Source of the DNA: Pardosa pseudoannulata
Taxonomy: Eukaryota; Arthropoda; Arachnida; Araneae; Lycosidae
Reading direction: 5' to 3'
Length of the DNA stretch: 64,000 nucleotides
NCBI GenBank assembly: GCA_032207245.1
Contig: CM063502.1
Span: 67,701,116 to 67,765,115 of the forward strand
Within the stretch, counting starts at the first letter, position 1; each line of letters opens with the position of its first letter. Shown here piece after piece: positions 37,060 to 50,483 of this stretch. The notes under the pieces were generated by a model. The model ran no database searches and was not told the DNA's origin. It saw nothing but the letters and a program-made list of their open reading frames with translations. Position numbers and translations under genes: made by a program.

Positions 37060-38259
37060 GGGTTTACGACTAAAGAGAATCAAGTCCATTTAGAAATTTA
37101 GAGGAAATAGAATTTTAATATAGCTAGATCGTAATTAATTCCTGGAAAATTAAATTAATTTTATTAAATGCTTTATTATAAGGGTATTTTCTCTCATGTA
37201 CTTATGCATACATATAAAATAACTTATTTTACAAATTATTAATTAATTTTTAGAATTGTTTCAGTATTTTTAGATATTAATTTCTACATGCAAAAAAACT
37301 CTTATGACATATAAAAATAAGGATTCAAGTTATTAAACAGTCTTAACCAATTACATTTAGTAAAAGCTCATTTCTAACAACAACAAAAAAAAAACAGTTT
37401 GGGCTCACTTTTGTTTTAAACCTCAATATGCGTCAGATATATCTTCAAAGCTTATATATGTTTAAAAACATATCTCGTGAGAATTAAATTTTATTCATTT
37501 GGTGTATATATTTTGATTTTTTAAAAATATATTACTTGAAACAAGATAATTAAACAAATTTTATGGTTAGGATAATATTACTGTAATATTCGTATTTCTA
37601 CAAGTTCTATCCTTAATTGAGCATAATGTCTAATTTTATCATAAATTGAAAAAAAAGGCTTTCATAATAAAGTTTTTTCGACTAGTAAAGTAATACGCTC
37701 CTTAAGATTCTAGCGATAACTAACTTTCTTAATATAACAAATATATTTTTTTATTTGCTTGACTTTTAAAGCGCTAATGACACTGAAGAGTGTGTAGGAG
37801 AATAGAAATAATACGTATTTTAAATATTATAATGAAATTTAATATAACTAATCTCATATGCTTTGGGAGTAAATGGAGATGTGATTTCACACATACTTTT
37901 AAAGAACTCGGGTAACAAAAAAATTATATATTCGCATTAGTAATGTACTAATTAACACTATTATCCTTATTTATTTACATAACTGGTAAATGGGAGATTC
38001 TCTGTCTTATGGTAAGTACTACCAATAGTAAGACATTGAATATTAGGTTCAAAATAAGCTGCTAAAATCAGAGTTAATATAACGCAGGATTTTCCATTTT
38101 GTAAGGTTTCGAGGGCTACATTGAAAAACTTATACATGATGTGGACCACACATTTAAAATAGGACAATTTAAAAAAAAAATCTGTAAGTAAGACAGCAGC
38201 ACCAGTATAAAATAATATTCATGTTTTAATTAAAATACAGCTTTAGTCATTTTAATTAC

Positions 38260-38573
38260 TTAAACTCTAGACATGAAAGTAAAATGGAATCTGATGTGTC
38301 AGAAAAATACTATTGAATTCTGGCTCATCTGAACGATTTTGTGCAAGCTGGGAAAGAAAACGTTTTATTTTGAAATCTACATTGCTATGTAACATTTAAT
38401 GAGGTTTATATATGATGTTAATGTACAATAATTAAGTAGCAGTATAAAATTATGATTTAATATAATGCTGCATGACGTCTGTCGGAGTCTATTGACGTCT
38501 CGGAGACGTTAAAGTTACTTTGACACATGAAATGACTGATGTCTCCTGACGTCATTGTGTGTCAAGGAGTTAA
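38260..38573. mobile_element. Possible TTAA-bounded MITE with GACGTC motifs
   Basis: The right end reversed reads TTAA then CTCCTTGACACACAATGACG; a candidate left end is TTAA then ACTCTAGACATG. The right third contains three GACGTC sites (near 38475, 38492, 38549) and the palindrome cgtctcggagacg. The left boundary is uncertain. Confidence 0.3.
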
Positions 38574-41500
38574 AACTGTTGGAAACAACATATAAAATAC
38601 ATTTCTGGAGCTTATGACTATTGCACTTTTTAGATGTAAGAATAAATATGAGAAAACAACAAACGAAAATAGATATATTAGCCATGTTAAATTACATTTT
38701 TAAAGTTTAAGCAAAATTATTATAGATATTTTATTCTTATTTTACGTTTACATGAAATGACGATACTAAAAGTAAACGAAAGCTAATCTATCCCCAGACA
38801 ATTGAATTTTGAAGAAAATCCCACAACAGTCAGTTTAACAAATACTAACAAATGGCAAGATAAATAACCTAAATACAAGCTAAAATTAATAATGTTATGA
38901 AAATAAAAATTAAATAAGAACAATTTAGTAGGAGTGTCATTGATGGTAACCAAGATCAACAAATACAAAGATGTCCATCACAAGCTTTATTAACGCTAAT
39001 CTTAAAAATCTGCAAGAGGCAAGAAAAAATCTGCAAGTCAATTTCTTTATTGATTTTTAATGAATTTCATTTAAAAGGAAAGCACTATGGAGCTATGAAA
39101 TACTTTACTTAAAAGAGAAGATTCCCTGGTTGCCAGTTTATAATACCCCTGGCCTAACGCCACGAAATAATTCCCTTCTGAAATTCTAGAAGAAGGTATT
39201 TTAAGTTTCTTTTTTTCCGCAATGTGCTTCTCTAATTAAGATCCAAACCCAGAAACTTGCTTCAATTCAAATACTTTTGATTTCTAAAGATATTGTTTCA
39301 ACAGAAAAACAAATTTTTGCCTTAAACTGATGTCAATACCCATGAATCTTCACTTAAAGATAGAAAAAGAATGCAATCTTTTGGTCATGTTCTTGAATGT
39401 TTGGAAGTTGATGAGTCTAGTTACCATAGTAACCCTCTGGTAGTGGTTAGTTTAATAAATGAAAGTATTGTTATGCGAGAAGAAAGACATTCTTTCATCA
39501 GTCATTTTCAATTTACAGTTTTCAACGAACCTATTCCAGTATTATAATTACATATATTATTAAGCCGATAGAGGGCATTTAAAAGTAATTAATTTTAATT
39601 TTAATCAATCTGATTGAAAATTTAATAGGTCATCAACCACATATTTTATTAAAAGCCATTAAAATTTTAAAGTGAAATATTAATTATATTAAAAGTAATT
39701 AAATGATCAGTCTTCTGAAAATTAGCTTTATCGAAAATGGGATGTGCACGTTCATGTAATTCATAACATGGCCATTTTTATTTATAGGATATCATTTCCA
39801 ATATGTACTAGAACACATCTCAATTGTTATGACGAGAAATTGTGGAAAATATTAATAGAAAAATATTTAAAATATTAATTTTTCTGCTCATAATATTTAA
39901 GAGTTCCTTTATGAACTGAAATGACATATTTTCCGTTTTGCAATACATTAATCAGCTAATATTTATTTTGCATGATAAAATGTAAACTACTGATAAATAT
40001 CACAAGCAAATGATAGTTATTAAATACACTTAGAACGTTTAAAATTTTTTGTTTTTATAAAACGTTTAACCAGCTAAAGCCCCGATAATATTACTCTGAC
40101 CAATCTTAGTGAAAAAAAAGACATCCATAATAGCATTATTTTCGGTAATTACTTTCCTCTTACCACATATAAAAGCGTAGCGTTTCAATGTAATAACACT
40201 GACTTCAGCAAAGATTTTTCTAAAGTAATAGAAAAATTAATTTTCTTTTGCCCTTTTCATGGCTTTAAATCGGTATCTTAAGAGGTTAATTGTACCGGGG
40301 ACTCTTAAAATTAATTTTTATAGTTTTGAATTGATTTGTATGAAAATTAATACGTCTTATAAAAATATATTCATGTAAAATTGGTTAAATTAGAAAGTAA
40401 AACATCAATTATTGTTAGAGCTATTAGTAATTAATTATTTAAAACTGAGTCTTATTGAAAATACTCTATGCTAATTTCTTTTACACATAATCTGGACATT
40501 TTTATAGTATGCATTTTAGATTTTAGAATAAAACTTAGTTCTCGTCATAATTATTCGTGGAATGCATAAAAAGAAAAGAACAAATCATAGTGAAAACCAA
40601 ATACATGAATTTTCTTTTAAAGTACAGAATGCATAAATTATACATTCCAAATGTATTAATTTTAACTAACTTTTATTTTATCAGCAGCAAGGTAAATAAC
40701 TGATAAATCTAAAGAGATATAAAGGCTAGAAATGCAAATAGAATATTTGAAACAATCATAAAATACAAAAACTTTTGTTTAAAAAAATTGATAATAATTG
40801 AATTGTATGTTAATGCAGAAATTACATTCATTATACATATATAGATATTAAAATACACATTTTACATTACATTCTTAGTTATATTTTATAATTCCGTGGG
40901 ATAGAAATATCAAATTTTCTACAGCATTTTATTCAACTTTAATTTCACTGTCGCCTTTTAAAGGAGTCTGAGTGCATGCCGAAAGGGTATCTGTTTTTAA
41001 AGACATTAATTCTATAAGTTCTATAAATATTAAATAAAATTGCACAATAATTTGTGAGATATTTAATAACTGATTCAACTCTCATAAAATACTGGAATAA
41101 TCCATTTTAATTTTTTCTAAGGAAAAATATAAAACAACTTTGAAATTATAAATCACATGTTAAATTACCGAACTTAACCGTACAGGTAAAAATATTACTT
41201 ATTAAATTTAACTAACTTAAAATATAGGTAATGAAACCTAACATATGAATAGCATTAATCCGGAAACTGTATTCTATAAAATGAATTAATATCACAGAAA
41301 TCTTTTTTATATATAAGAAGTTCAAAAGTTTAAGAAAACTATTAAAAATAGAGTAGAGTGAAACAATAATTAATCATTAAAAATAAGCTAGTAGTATAAC
41401 TATATGAATGATATTAATCTGTTCAATAGGTAATACAAATGTATATACACATGGAAGAAAATTTAGGTTTTTTAGGTTCATTTGAGTAGAATTTTTTTTA

Positions 41501-41960
41501 ATAGTAGGGATAGGGATATAAAATTGTTTTAATTTTTTATATATTAGTTTCTCAATATTTTCAACCGTAATCAATTAAAAGGAATAATTTCATAATTTTA
41601 AAACAATTGATACAAGTCTTAAATATCTCACAAATAAAGTCACTATTTTATTAAGTATTTAGAAACTTATGATTGATGAAAAGAGACAAACTTTCATCCT
41701 ACAATGACTTATTTGGAAGGTATGAAGCCCCTTAAAATTACTATTTTTATTAATTATATTGTAGGCTTTTGAAAGGATTATATTCATAACTATAAAGTAC
41801 ATAATAAAAACACTTTTCACCTGTTACTCTTAATTATATTTCAGAAGAAAATAAAGAATATCGATATATATGTCGAATTTTACCAGCTAAAATCCTTTTG
41901 CCACCTTAAAACTTATGAGTCTTGGGACTCACTTTATCACATAATTTATAATATACACAT
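38574..41960. other. Intergenic, nothing firm
   Basis: AT-rich DNA. A 69-bp minus-strand open segment with possible splice sites at 39109-39177 is too short to support. No other feature is seen. Confidence 0.4.
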
Positions 41961-41965
41961 GCTCC

Positions 41966-42045
41966 ATTGGACACCCAGTCAACGTCCACAACGTCCAAAC
42001 GATGTTCAAATGACATCTAGAATGTCAATAGATATCCAATGAAAC
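41966..42045. repeat. Short degenerate repeat cluster with inverted ends
   Basis: The segment starts cattggacac and ends gatatccaatg, which are near inverted copies. Between them lie aacgtccac, aacgtccaaac, gatgttcaaatgacatc and similar words. It may be the core of a small foldback element. Confidence 0.35.
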
Positions 42046-44389
42046 ACGCTTACTTTTAAGATAATATTTATGCCCCTTATAAACAAGTAAGTTGTTAATT
42101 TTAAAAAGGAATGCAATAAACATATTTTTAAAATGTAAATCATCAGGCATTCATATCAGTTTACAATGAAATTTAAAATGATTATTTCGGTACACGATGC
42201 TTTAGTCAAATTAATTCACTATTTGTTAGTCAGTCATCGATGTAGGAAGATTGAAGATTCGGACTAATGAAATTTTTGAAAATGGATATTGTATGAAATT
42301 TATATGAATCTCATTTTCAACACACAGAGCAATTTTTAATATTTCAGTGGATTTATATAATTAAAATTATAAGTTCATTATCAAACTTGAATAGCATAAA
42401 TTTTTAACTTTTCAGATTTTTTAGTATGAATATTTAAATTTTAGTATAAACGTACTGCTATTTAGTGAGATTATGCCGAGATATTATAGCTTAGAAAAAA
42501 AGAAGGAAGATAATTGTACTGAAAATATTAATATATATTGTAAGAAATAAACCAATTTTCTTGATTACAAATACAGATATTTCTTTAAAGAAAGTTTAAA
42601 AAATGTGATTTTGCTTCTGAAAATGGGTTTAAATATCGTTCTTAGCTCTTTGAATTAACCATATCCATTTCGGAAAAAAAATGTGGCGTAAATTTTAACC
42701 ATCTGATTTTTCAACTAATTCTAAAATAAATCGCTGAAAAATCCTTTTATAAATGTATGGACATTGCCAATATAATATCAAAATATTAATATCAACACTC
42801 TACTGTAGAAATATTTGTTCAAGAACAGCTGTTAGTATTTGGAATTTATATCAGACATATTCGAAGAAGTGCAGTAAGAAAAAGGTAATGCTATTCTAAA
42901 TTCTTAGATTGATGTCTGTTGAATTTATACAATGCGAGACTTAAAAATCTTTCCCATACATTGACATTTTGCTGATCTTATATAAATCTAGGTGAATGCA
43001 GGCTTCCGTCATCAAACTACTCAGCCGCTCGTGAAACGAACGTACGGTAATTTCAAACTTGGCAGATCATCAATAAGCCGAATTGTTAAGCACTTCATCC
43101 TGGATGTTCCCACCAATCTGCATAGACAAGTCAGCTGATTAAGAATAATAATGCTCATCACTGACAATTTAAATCTAAATTACATCACAATGCTGAAAAT
43201 AAAGCCAAAAAAGGGTGGTGCACCATTCTTGAAACTTAGAATATTAATACCCAGTTAGTTTTAAAATTTAGTACACATTAACATTTGATATTAGTTTGTG
43301 AATTAAGAAAATAGAAATTGTTACAAACATTAATTTATTTTCAACATAAATTGGTAGTCTAAAATTAAGCATATTCGTTAAGGGGGGAAAATGCGATTAA
43401 ATATAATTAAAATTATTCTAAATTATTTGTGGAGAATCACAGAATGATTTTTTAAAGGGGAAACGTTGTACATATGCAAAATAATTCAATCAAAGCCAAG
43501 ATGTAGTGTAAAACATCTGCATACGTTAGACCAATAAGAAAAATATGGCTACCCCGGTATAGCGGGATCAATCTCGTTTTGTGCAACTGATGTGACAATT
43601 AGCACTGTTAAATTATAAAAAAGAGCGAATTATGTCACAAAGACACCAACAGTTTATATGAGAAGATAAAACTTTAAAGTCGAAATGTAATATAATATGC
43701 AAAGCAAACGTACGAAGTCAAAAAAATGAGAAAGGACGCAGACGGTTGTTTCAATGCATCGAGAGAGCAGTATTCTCCATATGAGAGGATTCAGTGGCTT
43801 GTAAAAACAGACTGAGAAACAAGGAGACAAAGCCAACGACTTAAATAGCCAACATAAATAGTCAGCTCCTTAGTTTCGGGGTGTAGGAATATTTTTGTCG
43901 TTGACTATCAGTTTACTTGCTCATTCGGTTTTTACTAACCACGGAGTTTTCTAGCATAGAAAATGTTGCTCGCTCAAAGCAGCGAAACAGCTGTTTGCGA
44001 TATATCTCTCTGTTGGAACCATATATACCTTGTTTTTGTATTTTATACCAATAGATCAATACTTGGAAAATTAGGATCGAAACCCTGGAATCTAGAAAAT
44101 CTTAAACAAAAGCGTCTCGAATTCTGAAAGTTTGTCAATGTGTGATGTCAGGACTTTGGTAACATTTTCAATGGACACAAGATGATACGTGCTGTGTCAG
44201 GGGAAAATTTGTGCTAAAGCTATGAGTGAAGGGCTCACACCCGCCGCAGGAGTATAAGACAAAATAAATACCTGAGCCTCAATATTGTTGGTCATTATTT
44301 CAGAAAACTAATAGTTTATATTTCTGTAACATCTAACATTATCAAGCTCGTTTAAAGAGTTTATTACATCAGCTCTAGAGTTTGATGAG
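42046..44389. other. Intergenic, scattered coding-like remnants only
   Basis: Mostly AT-rich. GC is raised near 43000-43140 and 44100-44300, where short minus-strand frames look like decayed coding sequence (for example IENVTKVLTSHIDKLSEFE on the minus strand near 44110-44175). They carry stops and cannot be assigned. Confidence 0.35.
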
Positions 44390-44645
44390 TTAACCAATGT
44401 GGTGTTTAACGACGAGTACCACTTTAGTATGACCGTTTATTTTCATTGGATAATGATATAAAAGAGAACGGGAAACTCAACTTTGTCTTTTGCACCAAGA
44501 AAATTCAATTACATAATTCTCTTACAAGGAGAGTAATGGTGTGGACAGGTATACTGTTGGTTGCCCGCAGATACCTCTATCGGATAGGAGGTTTCTATTA
44601 CTGCTAAAAGACTGAGAGACAGAGTCTGTGAGCCTTATATTCCGC
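44390..44645 (+). pseudogene. Tc1/mariner transposase relic
   Basis: The plus strand encodes FDELTNVVFNDEYHFSM at 44391-44434, matching the region of Tc1-type transposases around the first catalytic Asp (typically F.DE..F). About 40 residues later, in another frame, is RRVMVWTGI (44530-44556), matching the conserved VMVWGG block. A further LRDRVCEPYI resembles the following segment. The spacing fits the family, but stop codons and at least one frameshift break the frame, so it is inactive. Inverted termini were not located. Confidence 0.6.
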
Positions 44646-44956
44646 TGTCTATATTTCCATACGCATACACACATATATGTAATAATAAAAATGTACTCGA
44701 TAAGTTGTCAAACTCCATTCAATATTTTAATTTAATATTTCATCTTAACTCTATAAAATGCATTCTAATCAAGGACATATAATCACGGAAAACCTAGATT
44801 TCTACCTAGATCGCACACACATGTAGCGTAAGGGATTTTTTGTGTAATAAACTACAAACTGGATAAATCAGTTTCAAATTAGCTTTGATTCAATTATCTT
44901 CAAGCACATTCCTCTACTAAGCGCATCTTTAAAAAATTGTGCATTAACAAAACTAA

Positions 44957-45230
44957 ACTCTCCAGTGCTACAGCCCACATGGGTCTATAGCGTACAGTGC
45001 CAATCTTAGTTTTCGAGACCCAAAACCCTGGACTGCAAAGCGTATGTCCGGATTAGGGGGTTAACCTTAAGGGGGAACCCCAGTGTATAGTTCCCAAGCT
45101 TGCTTGTTCCACAGTTTGTCTACCAACTAAAGAGATGAAAGTCTGGGTCAATTCTTGCCCAGCCCGAGGATCGAACCTCGGACTTCTATATTGGAAGAGC
45201 GAAGTGCTACCCCAAAGACACTAGCCAAAT
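44957..45230 (-). mobile_element. tRNA-derived SINE, second family
   Basis: The minus strand starts with a tRNA-like head. It has a D-arm/A-box region (ggggtagcacttcgc) and a perfect T arm, CCGAGGTTCGATCCTCGG (45164-45181 on the plus strand), holding B box GGTTCGATCC. The body of about 190 bp has no similarity to family 1. It is the only copy in the window. Confidence 0.7.
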
Positions 45231-46139
45231 ATTGACATTGTATCATATACAAATAAATGATATTCATATCTATGCTGTATTTATAATGTGTTATATTAAT
45301 ATGTTATCTCTTTCTCGCTTTCCTCCAATTTCTTCTAAGGCGTCAATACGTCTATTTTTTCTTTTAATTTCATGCTTAATTCACTTTCTTTTCCAGAAAA
45401 CCCCCCAAAGAATAGAAACAGGAAAAAGAAAAATAAAAAATACATTTTAATTTCCAGTAGTTTCTTTTTCCGAGGGATATAAATGAACGCCTTGAAGTTG
45501 GATATTTATCTGGTTCATAGGATAAAATCAGGATAAAAATTTAATATATGAACATGGCATGGTAGAGCAATTGCTCTATTACATTGATATAAATTTAAAT
45601 CATCTTTTGTAGTTTAATATAATGTTTTCCTGATGAAAACATCACATAGGGATTTCATAAAAACATTTTTTTGTTAAAAAGAATATATATTGCATATATC
45701 GGCGTGTATATTATGTATATATGTATATAACATGTGTATATATATAATATACACTATGTATGCATAGCTAAATATTTGTAGCAAATAAAATTTTAGAAGA
45801 AATTATAAAAATATAGCTACTAATATATTAGTAATATGTTTATGTATTTCTTCTTTTAATTTACATTGTTCCAAGTACCCTTTATTTTTCTAATTTCATT
45901 CCTTAGTCACCTACTTTTCTATATACTTCCGTAGATTAGAAGCATGAAGTGAAAATGAAAGCTTCGGTATTATTTATTTATATTTACTGGATGGAATACT
46001 ACCGAAAAATTGATTTTTAATCTGTAGACTATGTAGACACCCCCTCAAATTATTATAATAAGGTTAATTTAAAGTATATATTTTGGTTTAATATAATGCA
46101 CTTTAAGTAATAATTCTTATATAATATTTTAAGGTAAGC

Positions 46140-46141
<2 letters not shown>

Positions 46142-46197
<56 letters not shown>
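46142..46197. repeat. (TA)n microsatellite
   Basis: TA run of about 56 bp, followed by a looser AT/GT stretch to 46320. Confidence 0.93.
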
Positions 46198-46200
<3 letters not shown>

Positions 46201-46335
46201 AGTGTATAGCATAGTCATTCATGTGTATGTGTAGATAATATATATAAATATATACATATTTCTTTATATTATTTATATATATATGTATATATATATATGT
46301 GTGTGTGTTTACATATATAATATATACATATATTT

Positions 46336-46339
<4 letters not shown>

Positions 46340-46386
<47 letters not shown>
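46340..46386. repeat. (TA)n microsatellite
   Basis: TA run of about 47 bp. Confidence 0.93.
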
Positions 46387-46387
<1 letters not shown>

Positions 46388-46949
46388 GCAAACACACCAA
46401 AAATATTTGTATGCATATAATTTTATAATCAGGACTTTTGCTTTGAAATTGGAAAAAGTGACTATTAAACTCTTAGCAGATTTTTAGTTTTACTTTGAAG
46501 AATTTTCTCTGAATCTTCATAAGTGTCTTTACGTTTTATTTTCATCTTTGAATTTCATTTCTGAATCACCTCCTCTTCCAGATAAGACACGATTTCGATA
46601 GAATAGGAGTGTGAAGAAGAAAGATAAAATAATTCCGTTTTAATTTCCATTAGTTTTTTTTTCGAGGAGTATAAATGAACACTTTGAAGTCGGATATTTA
46701 TGATGGCTCGCTGTATAAAAGATCGAAAAGAGATGAAGATATAAATTACGTGTCGAGTAATCACTCCAATTATTACAGTAGTGCGAATTCAAAAGATTTT
46801 TTTTTAAAGTTTAATTTAATGCTTCAGGGATAATAGCAATAAAGTGATATCTTTATCATCTAAAACATATCTTTAGAGCAAAGAAGAATATGTATACTAT
46901 ATATATATATTTATATAGTGTATCTGCAAATAATATTGCATAAACTCTC

Positions 46950-47440
46950 CCCAGCTCCCTCTCCCTCTCTCTTTCTTTCTTTCTTTTTTTTCCCCTCTAT
47001 ATCTTTTATCTCCTTTTCTCTCTCTCTCTCTCTCTTTCATCTTTTTGCTTTTGGGAATAAGGGATTTCGAGCTTATTCTATCGATCACTTTCAGAATTTT
47101 CAAGTTGTGTTTTTGGGACTTTCACAAAAGTTGCTCTATACATTTAGCTAATATATCATTCATATTATATTTGATTTCTTTCGCGCATGTGCAGTGACAC
47201 CCCGCCCTCTTTCTTTCTCTCTCTCTTTCATTCTTTCTTTCTTTTTTCTCACTCTCTCCCTCCCTTTCTCTCTCTTATCTTTTTGCTTTTGGGAATAAGA
47301 GATTTCGAGCCTATTCTATCGATGATCACTTTCAGATTTTTCAAGCTATGTTTTGGAGACTTTCCCAAAAAATGTCCTATACATTTATCTAATATATCAT
47401 GAACATTATATTTGGATTTCATTCGCGCATGCGCAGTGAA
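46950..47440 (+). repeat. Tandem duplication, period about 238 bp, with GCGCATGCGC
   Basis: Each unit is a C/T-rich tract, then ctttttgcttttgggaataa (47041 and 47279), then attctatcgat and acatttagctaatatatcat, ending in tcgcgcatgtgcagtg (47181) or tcgcgcatgcgcagtg (47424). GCGCATGCGC at 47425-47434 is a perfect palindrome resembling an NRF-1-type site. Confidence 0.8.
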
Positions 47441-47929
47441 ACATTATTTAGTAAACCTGCTCGTTTTTCATACGATATTTATTATTTTTTAATTCCGATT
47501 GCACAGTGTTGTGTACAATATTGTTTGACACTCGTCCTGAAAATATCATTATTTGATATTAAGAATTTTGTAAATCATAAGCAAAATACTTGGAGAAATT
47601 TGGGATTGTTTTTATAAAAACCTCCATTTCTCAACTAGTATACGTGCTATCCTCATAACAATGAACACCGATTATTACAAGAAGCATTCTAATCATGTGC
47701 TTAAGTTTCGACGCTTTTCATACATTACTTTATCCAAAACATTAAGTTATCCAAAACATATTCGTTTTTCTTCAATTTCTTGACTGTTCAGTATGGGGTT
47801 TCAAGGAAAAATCTTAGCTTAAATATATGGCGTCTACCATCCTGTTTACACGTCTGACGATTCAGGATAATTCTTCGTTTATTTTTTTAAAATATTCAAA
47901 AAAATGTCTAAAATCTCAAGTGATATCAT

Positions 47930-47931
<2 letters not shown>

Positions 47932-48002
<71 letters not shown>
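47932..48002. repeat. (TA)n microsatellite
   Basis: TA run of about 70 bp. Confidence 0.95.
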
Positions 48003-48006
<4 letters not shown>

Positions 48007-48838
48007 ACTTTATCATTAATTAAAGATTTTAAGTTGAATTTTTTTCTCTTTACCTTCTAAAGTATCATTTGTATTCTTTCCTTCCTACTTTTAATTCTAA
48101 GTCATCTCTTATTCCAGAAAGCACACTACTTCAATAATTGAGGTATTGTGTTTTCTCACTGCATAAAAACTCGGCGAAAAATTACATAGATTTAACCTAA
48201 AAATGATGAGTAATCCATCCAATTAATAAAATTATGTGATTTCAGGGATATTTTCAGTTTTAATTAAACTAAGTGATCTTTAGATGATATTATCATAAAG
48301 TTTTTGTAAAGTCTATTTTTAGGTTATGCATATATATGTTTATTTCTATATGTTGTAATATAACATTTTGTATAACTGTATGTTATTAAAGGTATTTTAA
48401 ATACGGGTTTCACTTCGAAAGTATAAAATGTAACTACTAAATTATTTGCAGAATATTTTCAAGTTTTCCTAATTATCTTTTCGTTTATTGAGTTATCGAG
48501 TTATATTTATCTATTGAATTTCATTTCTATACCTCTTGATATCTCAGTTACGACACGATTTCGTTAAAATAGAAGCGGGGAGATTAAAGATAAAATTTTA
48601 GTTTTAATTTCAATTAGTTTCTTTTATCCGACGTATATAAATGAATACTTTAAACTGGATATTTATACTGGAACGAAATCTCTCTGAATTATATCTCGGC
48701 ATAAAATAAAGATTTCACTTAGACAAACCGAGTAGTTACTTCAATTTTATTGAATCACTACTGTAAAGGATATTTGCTACTCTATAATGAATTCACAGAG
48801 AAATTTCTTAAATTATTATGACTTAATCTAACCGGCTA

Positions 48839-48951
48839 TTATTCCACTGGAAAATCTTTAGGATGCTCTGGTACATAGAGAATATACACGTTTCCTACTC
48901 TCAGAGGCACAGAGTTGAAAACTACAGGAGGAATGGTGAATTGACTCTGAG
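48839..48951 (-). CDS. Candidate terminal exon, unknown protein
   Basis: The minus strand has a possible branch point tactaat, an acceptor gattaaccag (AG at 48952-48953), then two bases plus 36 sense codons to a TAA at 48839-48841. An AATAAA on the minus strand lies at 48746-48751, about 90 bp further on. The peptide includes QFTIPPVVFNSVPLRVGN and YILYVPEHPKDFPVE and is unlike random AT-rich translation. It sits between repeat cores of the 45-53 kb array, in sequence not shared with other units. No upstream exon was found and no family is recognised, so a decayed gene piece is as likely. Confidence 0.33.
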
Positions 48952-49690
48952 CTGGTTAATCATGGAAACATGGTAAACATTTATTAGTATGTTTTGGATT
49001 TAAACATACCTTTGTTAATGACTCTAGTATGACAATCTTATAACTTATGAAAACTCAATTTTAGTTTGATTTTAGTGTGTATTTTTTTTATTTTCTCTCA
49101 TACATAAACAGTTTAACATACTACCGCTTTCGTGAAGATCAAAGGAGTAATTGTTGATGTACTGACATTTACTCTTTCCTGACTTAACTTTTGGCAGTGA
49201 GTTTTATGTAGTATGTATACCTACATGCTATAATTACAATGTATATAATATATCTATATATAACAATTATTTTTTTCTCAATGATGAGGGGTTTTACTTT
49301 GAAACTGGAAAATGTAGCTATTTTTTTTAATTTGTGCAATTTTCTATGGGTCTTTTTAAGTATCATTAAGTTTAGTTTTTACCCTTTTGAATTCTATTTC
49401 TAGGCCATCTTATCAATGCATAAGATACGAATTTTACAGAAAAAAGCTTAAACAAGAAATATAAAAAAATTCGTCTTAATTTTCATTAGATTTTTCAAGG
49501 AGTATAAAGGAATGATTTGAAGTCAGCAGCTGACTATATGGCTGGATCACTGAATGAAATTTTGGCGAAAAATTAAAATATACTTCTCGAGTTAATGACT
49601 TCAGCTATTACAGTAATAATAATTTCGAGGATGTATTTTTTGCTTAATTTAATGCTATCATAACAAAATATTTTATACAATGCATTATTA

Positions 49691-49693
<3 letters not shown>

Positions 49694-49747
<54 letters not shown>

Positions 49748-49786
49748 TGTGTGTGTGTCTTGTGTGTGTGTGTGGTGTGTGTGTGT

Positions 49787-49812
<26 letters not shown>
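49694..49812. repeat. (TA)n followed by (GT)n
   Basis: A TA run of about 50 bp passes directly into an interrupted GT run of about 68 bp. Confidence 0.93.
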
Positions 49813-49818
<6 letters not shown>

Positions 49819-50074
49819 CTAACTATATATTTTAAAAATATGAGTTTTTACTTTGAAACTAGAGAAAGCAGTTTTTAAACTATCAGTTTCTTTTAGTTTG
49901 GCAGTTTTATCATAGTCTTGAGTATCATCACATTTTATTTTCTCTTCTACATTCATCTCTAATTCACCTACTTTCCAGATAAAATAGGAGTTTGATACAA
50001 TAGGAGCATGAAAAGGTTAAAAAAATAATTTCCACATTTTTTTTTCCAGTCAATGATTTGAACTAGATTACTTG

Positions 50075-50420
50075 CGTGTGTTCCTTCTCTCATATCTTCC
50101 TCCTTTTCTTTATCTCCCGCTGTTATTTTCTCTCTCTCTCTAGTTCTTTCTTTATCCTCCCACTCTATCAACATCTTTTTTTCTTTCTCCCTTTATCTAT
50201 ATCTCCCTCCCTTTCTCTACATCACTCTCTCAACCTATCTCTTCTCTCTCTACACCACACTTTCTACCGCTCTATCTCCCTTTCCCCATATCATCATTTA
50301 CAGCTGTATATACCGTTTTTCCTCCACAGTACCTCTCTGCTGCACTCCCTCTCTCTATCGCTATCTTTTCCTCCCTATCGCTCTCTCCTTCTTTCTCTCT
50401 CTCTCTCTCTCTGTTTGTCT
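50075..50420 (+). repeat. Long polypyrimidine (CT-rich) tract
   Basis: Almost only C and T on the plus strand, with short (CT)n runs at 50124-50140 and 50394-50412. Its open frame is a low-complexity Ser/Leu/Phe product and is not a gene. Confidence 0.9.
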
Positions 50421-50483
50421 GTACATAGCTATAAAGAAACATTTTTAATAATAATTTTACTTTGAAACGCAGCTATTAACATA

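Noticed and set aside
39109..39177. 69-bp minus-strand segment with acceptor, donor gtaaag and 22 open codons
   Set aside because: Too short to separate from chance in 64 kb, and no neighbouring exon was found.
50076..50465. 129-codon Ser/Leu/Phe-rich frame
   Set aside because: Low-complexity translation of the polypyrimidine tract.
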